Part shown: one piece after another, positions 9,239-19,092 of the stretch
Numbering within the stretch: the stretch's first letter is position 1
How the letters are laid out: each line of letters begins with the position of its first letter
DNA from: Penium margaritaceum
Taxonomy: Eukaryota > Streptophyta > Zygnematophyceae > Desmidiales > Peniaceae
Reading direction: 5' to 3'
Length of the DNA stretch: 27,243 nucleotides
Assembly: GCA_023375785.1 (NCBI GenBank)
Contig: SZWC01025858.1
Span: 1 to 27,243, forward strand
Notes under the pieces: generated by a model
Database searches by the model: none
Told to the model about the DNA's origin: nothing
Seen by the model: only the letters and a program-made list of their open reading frames with translations
Position numbers and translations under genes: made by a program

Positions 9239-9743
9239 TGGATAGCGAGCTAAGGTGTGAGATGAGAATGGAACAATGTGGGGCGGGTACCAAGATAGGT
9301 TGAGCACCATTCACGAAGTTCCATGCGCAAGCGAGATTCAAAAATGCAAGTAACAACTAACAGTAGTCCTGGCGAGCGGTTGAGAAGCTGCCGAGCAGGG
9401 AGTGGCGAGCTCCTCCTCGCTCGCACTTCAAGGCACTGAGAGGCCTCGATCTCGAACCTGCTGGCCGCAATATTCTGAAGGCCTGCCAAACGCATCTATG
9501 AGTGAACCCGGGTGCTCACCCCCCCCCCCCAAACATAGTAGCACTAGGAAACCTAGTGTTCAGGTGATGATGATCATGAGCAACAATGAGAATGATCATG
9601 GCGCCACATCTTGTGCACGTGTCACCACGAAACATGTTGTGGTGTCGGCGCCAACGTCTCTCCATCATCAGTCACCTGCATCAGTGGGGTGAGTGTGCAA
9701 CGAGGCCAGAGGTCACTACATATCTGTGGTTCACAAACCAACA
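9239..9743 (-). repeat. 3' LTR of element B
   Basis: On the minus strand it begins TGTTGGTTTGTG and ends CGCTATCCA, so it has the TG...CA ends of LTRs. It aligns end to end with 17114-17615 at about 94.5% by eye. A run of Gs on the sense strand (+ strand 9520-9532, Cs) differs in length between the copies. Confidence 0.92.
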
Positions 9744-9750
9744 CTCCCCC
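9744..9750 (-). other. Polypurine tract of element B
   Basis: On the minus strand GGGGGAG sits directly upstream of the 3' LTR start. The context CATGGGGGAG-TGTTGG is identical to that of element A. It marks the plus-strand primer and confirms the minus orientation. Confidence 0.85.
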
Positions 9751-9845
9751 ATGATCCACAGCCGACGCACACAAGCACAATCGTATAGGCATCACATGTG
9801 TCACAAGACATGACTAACGGTTGTAGACACGCACAAAACAAACAT

Positions 9846-11935
9846 TCACCCAGGGTCACCACGAGGACACAACAGTCCCACTGCATGCACGGCTGCCTTG
9901 AAGACATTGTTGCTGAGTGCCTTTGTCAAGAAGTCAGCTCTTTGCTGTCGTGTGTCGACCCAAACGATCCGGACATCACCTGCAGCAACGCGCTCACGCA
10001 CAAAGTGATGCTCAACATTGATGTGCTTCGTGTGTGTGTGATGCATCCCATCATGCTCGGCAATTGCTTTGGTGCTTTGGTTGTCACAGCGCAACGTGAT
10101 GCAACGGATGGGAACACACAGTTGCTGAAACAAGCGACACAGCCAAACACTCTCACACGTGCCAGCACCAAGAGAAACATTCTCAGCCTCACTAGAGCTG
10201 CGTGCTACACAGCCTTGTTTGCCACTTTTCCACGATACAACGGTCCCTCCAACAAGGAAAATGTAGCCTGTGCGGCTGCGAGCATCTGTGTCATGGGCCC
10301 AGTCGTTGTCTGTGTAGCCATCGACTACAACTCACGGTTGTGCCCGATAGCACAGACTGGTCTGGGCAGTGGAGAGGGCGTATCTGACAACACGCAGTGC
10401 AGCCTCCAGGTGTCGTGCCCTGGGACACTGAGAGAACTGGGCCAATAAGTTCACAGAGAAGGCAACATCTGCTCTAGTTGTTGTCGCCAGGTACATGAGT
10501 GACCCAATGACCCAGAGATAGTCTGTAATATCAACTGCCTCCCCCAGCTTAGACATGTCCAGTGTCTTCAGCAACCTCTGCCCAGCTGGCGTCATAGGCG
10601 TTGACGCTCTGGGTGTGGACTCAGGCAAGGAGGCAAAGCGCTCCACGAGAGTGCGAACATACGCAGCCTGATGAACATGAAGAGTGCGACGTGAACGGTC
10701 GCGCTCAAGCTACATGCCCAAGAAGAAACGAGCGGGTCCAAGGTCTTTCATCTTGTACGTGGAGTGCAAGAGGTTTTTCACTAACTTGATAGCACCCTGG
10801 CTAGGTGATGCTATCAGTAGGCCGGCCACATAGACAAGGATAGCCACGAACGGCACAGAGGGTGGAGTGACAAAGAGTGAAGGATCCACCGTACTGCGCA
10901 GATACCCTCCTTTCTCGAGGGTGGATGTGATCTCCTAGTTCCAACACCGAGGCGACTGCTTCAGGCCGCAGAGGGCCTTCTGCAGCCGCCAGACTCTGTC
11001 AGTACCATCAGAGAAGCCTGGAGGGTGGACCATGTAGATCTCCTCATCCAGCTGTCCATGCAGGAACGCATTGTTTACGTCCATCTGCTCCATCTCCCAG
11101 TGGTGGTGGGCCACAAGGCTCAGCAACGCTCTAGCGGTGGTGTGTTGTCCGACCGGCGCAAATTTTTCGTCGAAGTTGACGCATGGGACCTGGGAGAACC
11201 CCTTCGCCGTGAGTCTCTCCTTGCACTTATCCAGTGCACCATTGGGTTTGTACTTCTTTCGGAATACCCATCGAGCATCAATGGCCTTGCGACCGGGCGG
11301 CAAGTCAACTAACTCATTGAAGGCGTGGTCATCCAGAGTGTTCAGCTCATCACGCACGGCGGCCTCCCACTGCTGGGCGTCAGTGGACGCGCGTGCTTGA
11401 CGCACCGTGGTTGGCTCAGGAGGTAGGGCTATGGTGGTGGACGCAACGTTACATTCTGCAATACTGCTCGAAACAGCCACCTCCAATGCGTGCACATGCT
11501 CCGGGGCCAGAAGCGCATAGCCAAGAGCAGAGCTCGGGTGGACAACCCCTGTGGCCAAGCCCAGGGCATCCATGCCAGTAGGAAGGGCAGACTGACCAGT
11601 CTGAGACTGTGCGGGGCGTGCTGGGACCATAGTGCCAGAGCGTTGAGGGAGCGCATGAAGGCGCCCATTTCGGACGAAAGGGGAGACCGTAGCGGGGCCA
11701 GTGGTGGCTAGTGGCGGAGGTGGAGCGGCCACATGAGGAGAAGAGATGGGTGAGGTGGCCACCAAGGGCGTGATTGGACTGGACGGAGAAGCAGGTGGAG
11801 AGACAACATCTGACTGGACAAGGTCTGTGATAGGAGAGGACGGGACGGCGGAGGAGATGCTGGAGGAAGGAGACACACTGGTTCCGTGGCCGGACGACGA
11901 GGACGGTAGCAGGGTGCATGACCGGACGACGAGGA
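9846..11935 (-). pseudogene. RT and RNase H of element B (catalytic and nonsense lesions)
   Basis: From the Ser/Pro-rich linker to the end, one minus frame covers 11919-9846. RT blocks are [52 protein letters not shown] and [11 protein letters not shown]. The catalytic block reads LVYVAGLLIAS in place of YVDDLL (changed codons at + 10821-10826), which should abolish polymerase activity. RNase H keeps GYTDNDW, SSSEAE, RCDNQS and ADFLTKALS. In-frame stops are TAG at 10935-10937 (Gln expected in WNQEI), TAG at 10710-10712 and TGA at 10332-10334. The product would be the C-terminal half of the copia polyprotein. Confidence 0.88.
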
Positions 11936-12331
11936 CTACAACAAGGATGAAGGTTGCGGTGCAGCGACAGGGACTGCAGGGGTGGCAGGACCGACTACCC
12001 CCCCCAGCCGAAAGAGAGGCAGAAGAGAGGAGGCAGGTGGCAAGCGACCGAGGTCAGGAAGGAAGACTGACACAAAAAACATGACATCGCGGGATTCGAT
12101 GACGTACTGACGGATCGGATCCCAGAAACGCCAGGCCTTAGAATGGGTAGACACGCCCAGAAAGGGACACAGACGACCACGAGGGGACAATTTACCGTCG
12201 CGTAAATCCTCGGGGAGCCAGACAGACGCAATACTCCCCCAGACGCGAGCGAGACGAAGGTCAGCACGAGTGCCATACCAACGCTCAAAGGGAGTGACCG
12301 TACGAGGGAGAGGACCGTGAGGGACGCGGTT
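11936..12331 (-). pseudogene. integrase C-terminal part of element B
   Basis: This continues the gag-pol frame after the TAG at 12332-12334. It includes the FLGVSTHSKAWRFWDP block that follows the integrase core in all three elements here. The frame ends at a TAG (11936-11938), and RT continues in another frame, so one frameshift lies in the linker near 11900-11936. Confidence 0.8.
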
Positions 12332-15139
12332 CTAGACCCACATCATGTAGCTCATCGCCTCAAAGGCAAAAAGCGGGGGAAGACTGGACTTAGACAAGAG
12401 GGTGCGGACGGCGTCAGCCAGCGTCCGATTCCAACGCTCAGATACCTCGTTTTGCTGGGGTGTGCATGGAGCAGAGGTCTCCAAACACATCCCACGGGAC
12501 TCAAGGAGGCGAGCGGTGGGACCAAGAATTTCACCACCACGGTCGTTGCAAAAGATGCGCAACGACCGCTGACAGGCTCGTTCAGCCTTAACAAGCCAGG
12601 AGTCGACGACGGAGAAAATGTCGCTCTTCTGACGAAGGGCGAACACCCAGCAAAACCAAGAAAAATCATTGGTGAGGCATAAGACATAGCGACCGACGTC
12701 ACCTAGGAGGTCATGGGGCAAAGGACCCATGACATCCGCATGGACACGATCGAGCAGGTGGGAGGACTGAGAGTCAGACGGAGAGAAAGGAGAGCGATGC
12801 ATTTTTCCTTGCGCACAATCAAGACAATCAGCGGGACAAGGGGTAGGGAAGTCAGATGGAGAATGACCAAAAGCAGGCTGAAGACAAAGCATGCTGCGGA
12901 CTACGTCAGAATGGACATAACCAAGGTGGCGATGCAAGAGACGAACAAAATCAGGAGATAGGGAGGGAGCAACGTGAGCGAGGGCAGTCCCCCGCACTGA
13001 GGCAGAGGAGGCATGCAAGGGAACACGGTAGAGCTTGCCACACTGCACACCACGTAGGACAGGACGGCCAGACGGGCGCAAACAGACAGTACCAACACCA
13101 CGACTGGCAGTGAAGTCCATACCTTGGCCGTCAAGGGACGACACAGACAGCAGGCTGAGCTCAAGGGAAGGCACGTACAGAATGTCAAGCAAGTATAGGG
13201 CACCATTGGGACCGACAAAATGGACAACACCAACACCCTGAACAGGGAGCAACTGACCTGACCCAGTACGAACAAGACGGACGGACCCAACGGGGCCCAA
13301 CGAGACGAACGACGAGCGGACTGACGTCATGTGGTGGGTGGCCCCGGAATCACGGACCCAAAAGCCAATGGAGACACGCACAGAAGGGAGAACACCAGAG
13401 GTGGCAACAGTGCCAACAGAGGACTGGGAGGAAACAGAGGTTGCACAGAGGGAGAGACAACGAGGAAGAAAGACAGACTGCCAGTGATCAATCCACGGGA
13501 CGGACACACTCAACGAGCCCATGACGTGACCGGGGGGGTCCCCACGAAGAACATTGTCCGTCTGACAAACAAGACCTCTGGCGAACGATGCAACACTCTC
13601 ACCTCTCTGATCGCGAAGGTGCAGAAGCTGAAGAAGAGACTGCTCTCGATCAGTGTGGTCACCGTCCACCGATGCTGGCGGGGCCGGAGTGGACGCACTC
13701 GAGGAAGAAGGAAACCACGACGGCGCGGTGCAGGCGGAGGAAGGAGGACCCGCGTAGGTGGGCACACCAAATGGAGGAGGCCAGCCCCAGGGGTATGGTC
13801 CAGGAGGAGGAAAAGAAGCCACGCCAGTGGTGGAGTGGGCGTAAGCGAAGGTAGTGGCTGGTGGAAAGGCCGTAGAGATGGAGGTCGAAGGTGTGGAGGA
13901 GGAGCCGGATGTGCGAGCCCAGTGAGCACGCATAGCCCTAGCTAGACGACGATCGTCCGGAGGGGCGGGGCACGAACGAGCAGAGTGCTTTGAGGAGCCG
14001 CAGTTCCAACACACGACGGCACCGGGAGCACAGGATGAGGGGCCGTTACCCTTGGCTTTCCCCTTGCCTTTGTCCTTACCCTTGCCCTTCCCACGGCCCT
14101 GGTACGTAAGGGCGGTGGCAGCAGAAGATGAGGCAGAGGATGAGGGGGAGGGAGAAGGAGCAGAGGAAGAAGCTGGTGTAGCAGTGGTGGTGAGCACAGC
14201 AACACCCGTGACGACGGAGTGGTGGAGACGTTTGTTCTGAAGGCTAGTCCACCAGGCTGCAAGACGCTCAGCGGTGAAGTCCCACAGTGCTCCTATCCCA
14301 GGCGACGACCTAGGCGGAAGAGGCTGTGAGGCAAGACGCTGCAGCTCATCTGCCTCGACGTCACGAAGAAGGTCGGACAGGTCCGGGATGAGGCCGTTGA
14401 CCATGGTGAGGACGGCAGAGAGCTGGCCAGGTACTGCATCGTCAAGCTCGCGGAGGAGCTTGAGACCGCGAGCCCAGTATGCATCGGTGGTCTCATTTGC
14501 ACGCATGAGAAGCATGTTGAATTGGACCGTGAGCGCGCTCTGAGCAGCTTGGCCAGTGACAGTCGTGCAACGATGCAACATGGCATATGCGCCGACAGGG
14601 TCAACTAGACGCTGGACAACAGGGTCAGCATTGAACGTGCCGACATCATCAATCAGTGACTCGGGAGCGGCAGTGATTAGGGCGCGTACAGCACGGGCAG
14701 ATTCAGCAGCACGGGGAGTGAAAGGAGCAATAGCTGCAGAGTAGTACTCCCACAGCTGCTCTCCCTGAGCCCAGGCGCTAAAGCGCACCTCCCAGGAGGA
14801 AAAGGCGAGCCCAGCAGAGAAGGAAGGTGGCTGTGAGAAGAAGTCATGCTGGCGCGGCGCAGGAGGGGCAGAAGCCGCAACAGGGTGACCAGTCTGATCA
14901 GTGGCAGAAGTGCCGGAGGCAGAGGGTATAACAGAGGCAGGAGTGGAATTAGCACCAGCAGGTGGGAGAACAGGTGCGACAGGGAGACGATGCAAGACAA
15001 TGGCGGCGACTTCATCGGCGAAGGCTGCATGATTGTCCTCGGCCAGCTTAAGGCGGTCTTCAGCCTCTTGCTGAGCCTCACGAGCGAGGGTCAGCTGATG
15101 CTGAAAGGCAGCAATGACTGACTCGTCGTCACCAGGCAT
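12332..15139 (-). pseudogene. gag-pol: gag-protease-integrase polyprotein of element B
   Basis: This is a 935-codon frame with a true ATG at 15139. Residues about 10-45 are a charged, coiled-coil-like stretch. The capsid motif WEVRFSAWAQGEQLWEYY is at about 116-133. A basic GKGKGKDKGKGKAKG stretch at about 350-364 precedes the CCHC knuckle C377-C380-H385-C390. The protease active site is DSGATHH (Asp597). The integrase HHCC domain lies at about 735-776, and the core has Asp802, Asp866 and Glu901 (spacings 64 and 35, as in D). The frame ends at a TAG (12332-12334) where Trp is expected after MMWV. Gag, protease and the integrase catalytic residues look intact. Gag and pol share one frame, as in many copia elements. 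The part encodes particle assembly, processing and integration functions. Confidence 0.92.
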
Positions 15140-15155
15140 GGTGACGACGTAAGGG

Positions 15156-15180
15156 CTCTGCCCGAAAAAATTGGGCAGAG
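15156..15180 (-). repeat. Leader hairpin just upstream of B gag
   Basis: CTCTGCCC (15156-15163) and GGGCAGAG (15173-15180) are a perfect 8-bp inverted repeat around a 9-nt A/T-rich loop. On the sense strand the structure ends 16 nt before the gag ATG. It resembles the leader motifs of elements A and D. Confidence 0.7.
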
Positions 15181-15199
15181 TTTCCCCAGCCCCAATGGG

Positions 15200-17096
15200 C
15201 GTGGGAAAAATGGGGTTGCCTTAGGCAAGGTAGCTGAATGTTGCAGGATAGCCCATCCCAAGTCAGACAGGACAGGCCACCGCAGAGAGAATAAGGGAAG
15301 ACAACAGGGGACAAAAGCATGCAAGAGAGAGAAGCATGCGCGGACAGAAGGTGACGGACTGCGCAGAAAGACTAGAAGCGGCGGAACTGCAGCTGCAGAG
15401 GCAGCGGAGAGAATGGCAACGGTGGAGGCAAGGGGCACCACCAGAGCAAACGCCCCAGTGACGAAAGCGGCATTGAGGGTGGTGATGACTGCCGCGATGG
15501 AGACTGTTGCTGTGACAAAGCTGGAGGCGGCCGATGGAGCAGATGCCGCTGCAGTGACAGCAGCCGATGTCGAGGTGCGAACTGAAGCCACCGCTACCGC
15601 TGTTGCAGATGCAGCAGAGGCCGTCGCTGATGCGATGGCAGATGCTGCTACAGAAATCTGTGTTCCTATGTCAGCGGTTGCTACAGCAATGGGACCAATG
15701 ACAACTAAAGCCTCTGTGTATGAGTTTGTTGCACGCCCTGCTGAGGTCGAGGCAGGTGCGCGAGAGGCTCTAGCGGCTACAGCAAACGTAGTTGCGGCTA
15801 TTGCGGCTGCTGCGGTTGCGTCTATAATTGCTGCGGTCGTGCGAGTGAGCACACTCACAAGACTAACAACGTCCTGTGTGAATGCAACAGACAGATCGGG
15901 AGTGTCCTGTGGCTGTAGACCCTCCCCGGGAGAAGAGGGCGGTGAGACGTTTACCGGACGATGGCGAGCAGCCCGCACGGATGACGCCGTTGTGGATGCG
16001 GACGCCCGGTCGCTGCTCATTCCTCTACGGTGTCTGGCATGCCGATGCGGCGGCCCTCCCTCGTAGTAAGCACCAAAGGGAAGAGCGTCCGAGGTGTCCT
16101 GACGAGCCGGCGTGGTGGGGTGCAGCACCACCGAAGCGGTGCACGAAATGGAGTGCCGTTCTCATTGCAGCAACCGAACTGCTGCTGCAGCTACTAAAGC
16201 GGTTGTGATTGCTGTTGCTAACAACACTGTTTCTGCTGCCGATGCCACTGCTACGACGGTCGACGGGGCTTTCAGCTCCGCTCCCAACAGTCCTGCTGTT
16301 GCTGCTACTTCAAATGTTGTTGCTGTTGTGGTTGATGCGGCTGCCAGTGCTACTGCTGACAAGGGTGTTGCTGCCGCTGTTGATACTGCTGCTGCTGCGG
16401 CTGATACGATTGTCAAAGCGACTGCTGAAAAGAGTGCTGTTGCGGCTACTGCCAATGCTGCTGTTGCTGCGACTGACGGAGCTGTCAGCACTATTGCTAA
16501 CAATCCTACTGCTGCTGCTGCTCCCGTGCTGCTGCTGCTGCAGCTAACGCGGCTGCAGGAGCTGTCGTGAGCGACGCTACTGCTGCTGCTCCGGATGCTG
16601 CTGCTGCTACGGCTGAGGCGGCTGCCAACGCTGCTGCTGCTGTCGATCTGCTGCAGTACACAAGATAGGAGCACCTACGGCAGTCACAGTGATAACTGTG
16701 ACTACGGCTGCATGATTGCTGTCTCTCTAGCTGAGGCGGCTGCTGGTGTGTGTGATGTGGCTATAGAAGGAGACTGCCACAGCTTGTGAAGGTCAATGTC
16801 AAGCAGTCACGCTGCTGAGATTGCGGCTGCTGTGACTGTTGTGGCTGCGAGCGGGGTGCGGGTAGAATAGATCCGCGGAAAGGGAAGAACCCTAACCTGC
16901 GGCTTTCCGCAAGTGGCTGCAGTTGACCGCCAAGACTGGAGGCCGAAGAGTAGGGTGGAGAAGACTCCTCCTCCCTAAGGTCGTGTGCGACTGCTGGAGA
17001 CTAGCAGACGCGGCGGAAGCAGTGGCGGCGACGGTGAAGTGTCAAGCGCCAACAGGATTTCACTCGCGATATAGCATGCGATGCGTTCCCTCTTCA
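15200..17096 (-). repeat. CAG-rich untranslated leader of element B
   Basis: Between the PBS-like site and gag, the sense (minus) strand is rich in AGC/CAG/GCN triplets, densest at + 16190-16660. Both strands carry long Ala-rich frames here (for example + 15413-16066 and - 16131-15091). These open frames follow from the GC-rich triplet composition and have no domain, so I do not call them genes. The tract corresponds in place and strand to the CAG-rich leader of element A. Confidence 0.75.
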
Positions 17097-17100
17097 CACA

Positions 17101-17112
17101 ATTCTGATATCA
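17101..17112 (-). other. Degenerate primer-binding site of element B
   Basis: On the minus strand TGATATCAGAAT lies one base after the 5' LTR end. It matches 9 of 12 bases of TGGTATCAGAGC, the PBS of element A. The fit and the position support a decayed initiator-Met-tRNA site. Confidence 0.6.
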
Positions 17113-17113
17113 G

Positions 17114-17615
17114 TGGATAGCGAGCTAAGGTGTGAGGTGAGAATGGAACAATGTGGGACGGGTACCAAGACAGGTTGAGCACCATTCACGGACTTCCATG
17201 CGCAAGCGAGAGTCAAAAACGCAAGTAACAACTAACAGTAGTCTTGGCGAGCGGTTGAGTAGGTGACGAGCTGGGAGCTGCGAGCTCCTCCTCGCTTGCA
17301 CTTCGAGGCACTGAGAGGCCTCGATCTCGAACCTGCTGGCCGCAATATTCTGCAGGCCTGCCAAACGCATCTATGAGTGAACCCGAGTGCTCACCCCCCC
17401 CCAAACATAGTAGCACTAGGAAACCTAGTGTTCAGGTGATGAAGATCACGAGCAACAATGAGAATGATCATGGCGCCACATCTTGTGCACGTGTCACCAC
17501 GAAGGATGTTGGGGTGTCGGCGCCAACGTCTCTCGATCATGAGTCACCTGCATCAGTGGGGTGAGTGTGCAACGAGGCTAGAGGTCACTACGTATCTGTG
17601 GCTCACAAACCAACA
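17114..17615 (-). repeat. 5' LTR of element B
   Basis: On the minus strand it begins TGTTGGTTTGTGAGCC and ends CGCTATCCA, pairing with the 3' LTR at 9239-9743. It would hold the promoter, but I see no unambiguous TATA box. Confidence 0.9.
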
Positions 17616-17922
17616 GTCGAGGCCTACACGTAGTTCGCTGGAGCCTCCTCCCTCCTTCGTACTCAGCTCCATCGGCACACCTCCTCGGCGGTCGTGCCGC
17701 CGGCAGGCACTGTCGCTGCATAGGCTGCCTGCACGCGTCCACTGTCATGTTTGACTGCACTGTTGCGTTAGCAGCGCCGTGTCATGCCCTGGGTCCAAGT
17801 TTCATGCTTTTCTGGCACTGTTGCTTACCGGGGATTTGCGTAGACGCCTCCTGGGTTTAGGTAGCCATAACTCCTCACTGCTATTTTTCTAGCTAATTCT
17901 AACTACACGATTGTGTTCCCAA
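17616..17922. other. Sequence between element B and the distal A-type LTR
   Basis: I see no coding features here. If element B and the inverted-repeat element both interrupt the 3' LTR of A, this is the middle of that LTR. It cannot be confirmed here because the 5' LTR copy is truncated before this part. Confidence 0.35.
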
Positions 17923-18031
17923 TGTGCGTATTATGGAATGGTCCAGTTTTCAAGCAAAACATACGACGCCCGGGTTTGGGCCGTCGGCCGTCTGGCAGGG
18001 CTCACCGAGAAAATCTGCCTGCCTGAAAAAA
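17923..18031 (+). repeat. A-type LTR, second copy, left piece
   Basis: It matches 1733-1844, starting at TGTGCGTATTATGG and ending at CCTGAAAAAA, where the inverted-repeat element begins. It is probably part of the 3' LTR of element A, displaced by the insertion of B. Confidence 0.8.
18022..18031 (+). repeat. Left target-site duplication
   Basis: CCTGAAAAAA here is repeated at 19093-19102, on either side of the 1061-bp insertion. The uninterrupted LTR copy has it only once (about 1836-1845). The duplication is therefore inferred from an empty-site comparison, up to 10 bp long, with some ambiguity because of the A-run. Confidence 0.75.
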
Positions 18032-18080
18032 TGCAAAAATGCCGATTCCCCCCTGTTTTGTTACCCATGACCCTCATATA

Positions 18081-18170
18081 CCCCTCCGTCGGAACAATAA
18101 GCCCCATATACCCCTTCGTCGGAACAATAAGCCCCATTCGCCCCTGTCCGGCAGAAATAAGCCCCATGCG
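18081..18170 (+). repeat. Left 30-bp array (3 units)
   Basis: The units start at 18081, 18111 and 18141. Each begins CCCC and contains a version of TCGGAACAATAAGCCCCAT. The third is the most diverged. They are the inverse of the units at 18981-19070. Confidence 0.9.
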
Positions 18171-18249
18171 CCCCACAGGTTTCACCATGCTCAAACAGCA
18201 ACGCATGTCGCTGGTTAAGCATGGCGAAAGCGGGCATGCCTGGTAGAAT

Positions 18250-18286
18250 GCGGCCCTCCATCGCGGCCGTCGCGATGGAGGGCCGC
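18250..18286. repeat. Perfect 16-bp hairpin
   Basis: 18250-18265 (GCGGCCCTCCATCGCG) pairs exactly with 18271-18286 around a 5-nt loop. It lies inside the inverted-repeat element. Confidence 0.9.
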
Positions 18287-18356
18287 GATAGTTTCGAGGG
18301 GTGGGGGGTGGGGGGGGTTGGAGATTGCCGGCCGACGTCCGTCGGTCGGCACTTCG

Positions 18357-18500
18357 TCAACTCCCCCCCCCCCGCCCCCCTGTCAACCCNCCCCCCCCCA
18401 CCCCCCCACCACACTCACCCCCGCCTCCCGGCAGCCCACCGGCCGCCCGGCCCTCAATTGCGAGGGCCTCGATCGGCGGGCAGGTGGGTTGACAGGGGGG

Positions 18501-18535
<35 letters not shown>
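18357..18535. repeat. C-run/G-run inverted repeat
   Basis: CCGCCCCCCTGTCAACCC near 18372-18389 is mirrored by GGGTTGACAGGGGGGCGG near 18485-18502, followed by a G run of about 30. The region includes the only n in the window (18390). Run lengths here are likely unreliable. Confidence 0.8.
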
Positions 18536-18540
18536 TCGCC

Positions 18541-18576
18541 GGGGATTCCGGCGGACGGGCGTCCGTAGGAATCCCC
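18541..18576. repeat. Nested hairpin
   Basis: GGGGATTCC (18541-18549) pairs with GGAATCCCC (18568-18576), and an inner GGACG/CGTCC pair lies between them. It is one of four hairpins in the inverted-repeat element. Confidence 0.75.
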
Positions 18577-18717
18577 CCTCCATGAATGGGGAGTCGAAAA
18601 TCCATGTTTGTTTTATTTTACATTTTTCTCAACTTTATACCCGCGTTTGATGTACAAACAAATGAAAAACCCACCCCCTAATTACACCTGGGGGTTTTAG
18701 GGTTTTTTTGCGCGGGC

Positions 18718-18753
18718 ACCTGCTGGGCCCCGCGGCAGCGGGGCCCAGCAGGT
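18718..18753. repeat. Perfect 16-bp GC-rich hairpin
   Basis: 18718-18733 (ACCTGCTGGGCCCCGC) pairs exactly with 18738-18753 around the 4-nt loop GGCA. It is followed by non-coding sequence within the inverted-repeat element. Confidence 0.9.
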
Positions 18754-18875
18754 CCCCCTTTTAACTCATGGGGAGTCTCGGACCCCCCAAGCAAGCTTCT
18801 TACAAACCACTTACGAAAAATCACAAACCCTTTTACTAACAAGTTTGTGATCATTGGGTCCAAAAATGTGACGTC

Positions 18876-18913
18876 AGCATGTCGACGCCGCATCCATGCG
18901 ACGTCGACATGCT
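18876..18913. repeat. Hairpin with a single internal mismatch
   Basis: AGCATGTCGACG (18876-18887) pairs with CGTCGACATGCT (18902-18913). After one C/A mismatch, CGCA pairs with TGCG around a TCCA loop. It lies just inside the right 30-bp array of the inverted-repeat element. Confidence 0.85.
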
Positions 18914-18980
18914 CTCTTTTGACAAACGAGAGGGGTATATTGTTCATTTTTTACGCCTGCAAACTCGCGTCCGTGTCGAA

Positions 18981-19070
18981 GGGGCGAATCAGGCTTATTG
19001 TTCCGACGGAGGGGCAGATCAGGCTTATTGTTCCGAGCGAGGGGGGGATCAGGCTTATTGTTCCGAACGA
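18981..19070 (-). repeat. Right 30-bp array (3 units, inverted)
   Basis: The units start at 18981, 19011 and 19041. Each contains ATCAGGCTTATTGTTCCGA, the reverse complement of the left-array core. Both ends carry exactly three units. Confidence 0.9.
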
Positions 19071-19092
19071 TGGGTATATGGTCATTCCGCCC

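Larger units (their letters stand above)
9239..17615 (-). mobile_element. Element B: Ty1/copia retrotransposon with both LTRs
   Basis: Read on the minus strand, the order is 5' LTR (17615-17114), PBS-like site (17112-17101), CAG-rich leader, gag-protease-integrase (15139-11936), RT-RNase H (about 11935-9846), polypurine tract (9750-9744) and 3' LTR (9743-9239). The two LTRs differ at about 28 of 505 positions, counted by eye, plus a C-run length change. The coding region needs only one frameshift and several stops repaired to be continuous. The five bases flanking each end (caatg and gtcga) do not match, so no target-site duplication is seen. Confidence 0.9.
18032..19092. mobile_element. Non-autonomous inverted-repeat element with 30-bp end arrays
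   Basis: This 1061-bp block splits an A-type LTR and is flanked by a 10-bp direct duplication. Near the left end are three 30-bp units (18081-18170) with the core TCCGTCGGAACAATAAGCC. Near the right end are three 30-bp units (18981-19070) of the same core, inverted. Outside them, CATATACCC near each end continues the inverted repeat. The interior holds four GC-rich hairpins and long G and C runs, with one unread base (n at 18390). No coding sequence is credible. Long structured TIRs with a 9-10 bp duplication resemble Mutator-like or foldback elements. The family assignment is inference. Confidence 0.75.

Noticed and set aside
9798-10448. A 216-codon plus-strand open frame
   Set aside because: It is antisense to the RNase H of element B, whose motifs are clear on the minus strand.
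15091-16674. Long Ala-rich open frames on both strands (up to 346 codons)
   Set aside because: They overlap on opposite strands, lack any domain, and come from GCN/CAG-type triplets in the leader of element B.
18221-18650. Pro- and Gly-rich frames in the C/G-run region
   Set aside because: Homopolymer runs with an unread base create them. The frames on both strands mirror each other.
18081-19070. A CRISPR array, suggested by 30-bp regularly spaced repeats
   Set aside because: The units are contiguous without spacers, number only three per side, are inverted between sides, and lie in a eukaryotic transposon context.
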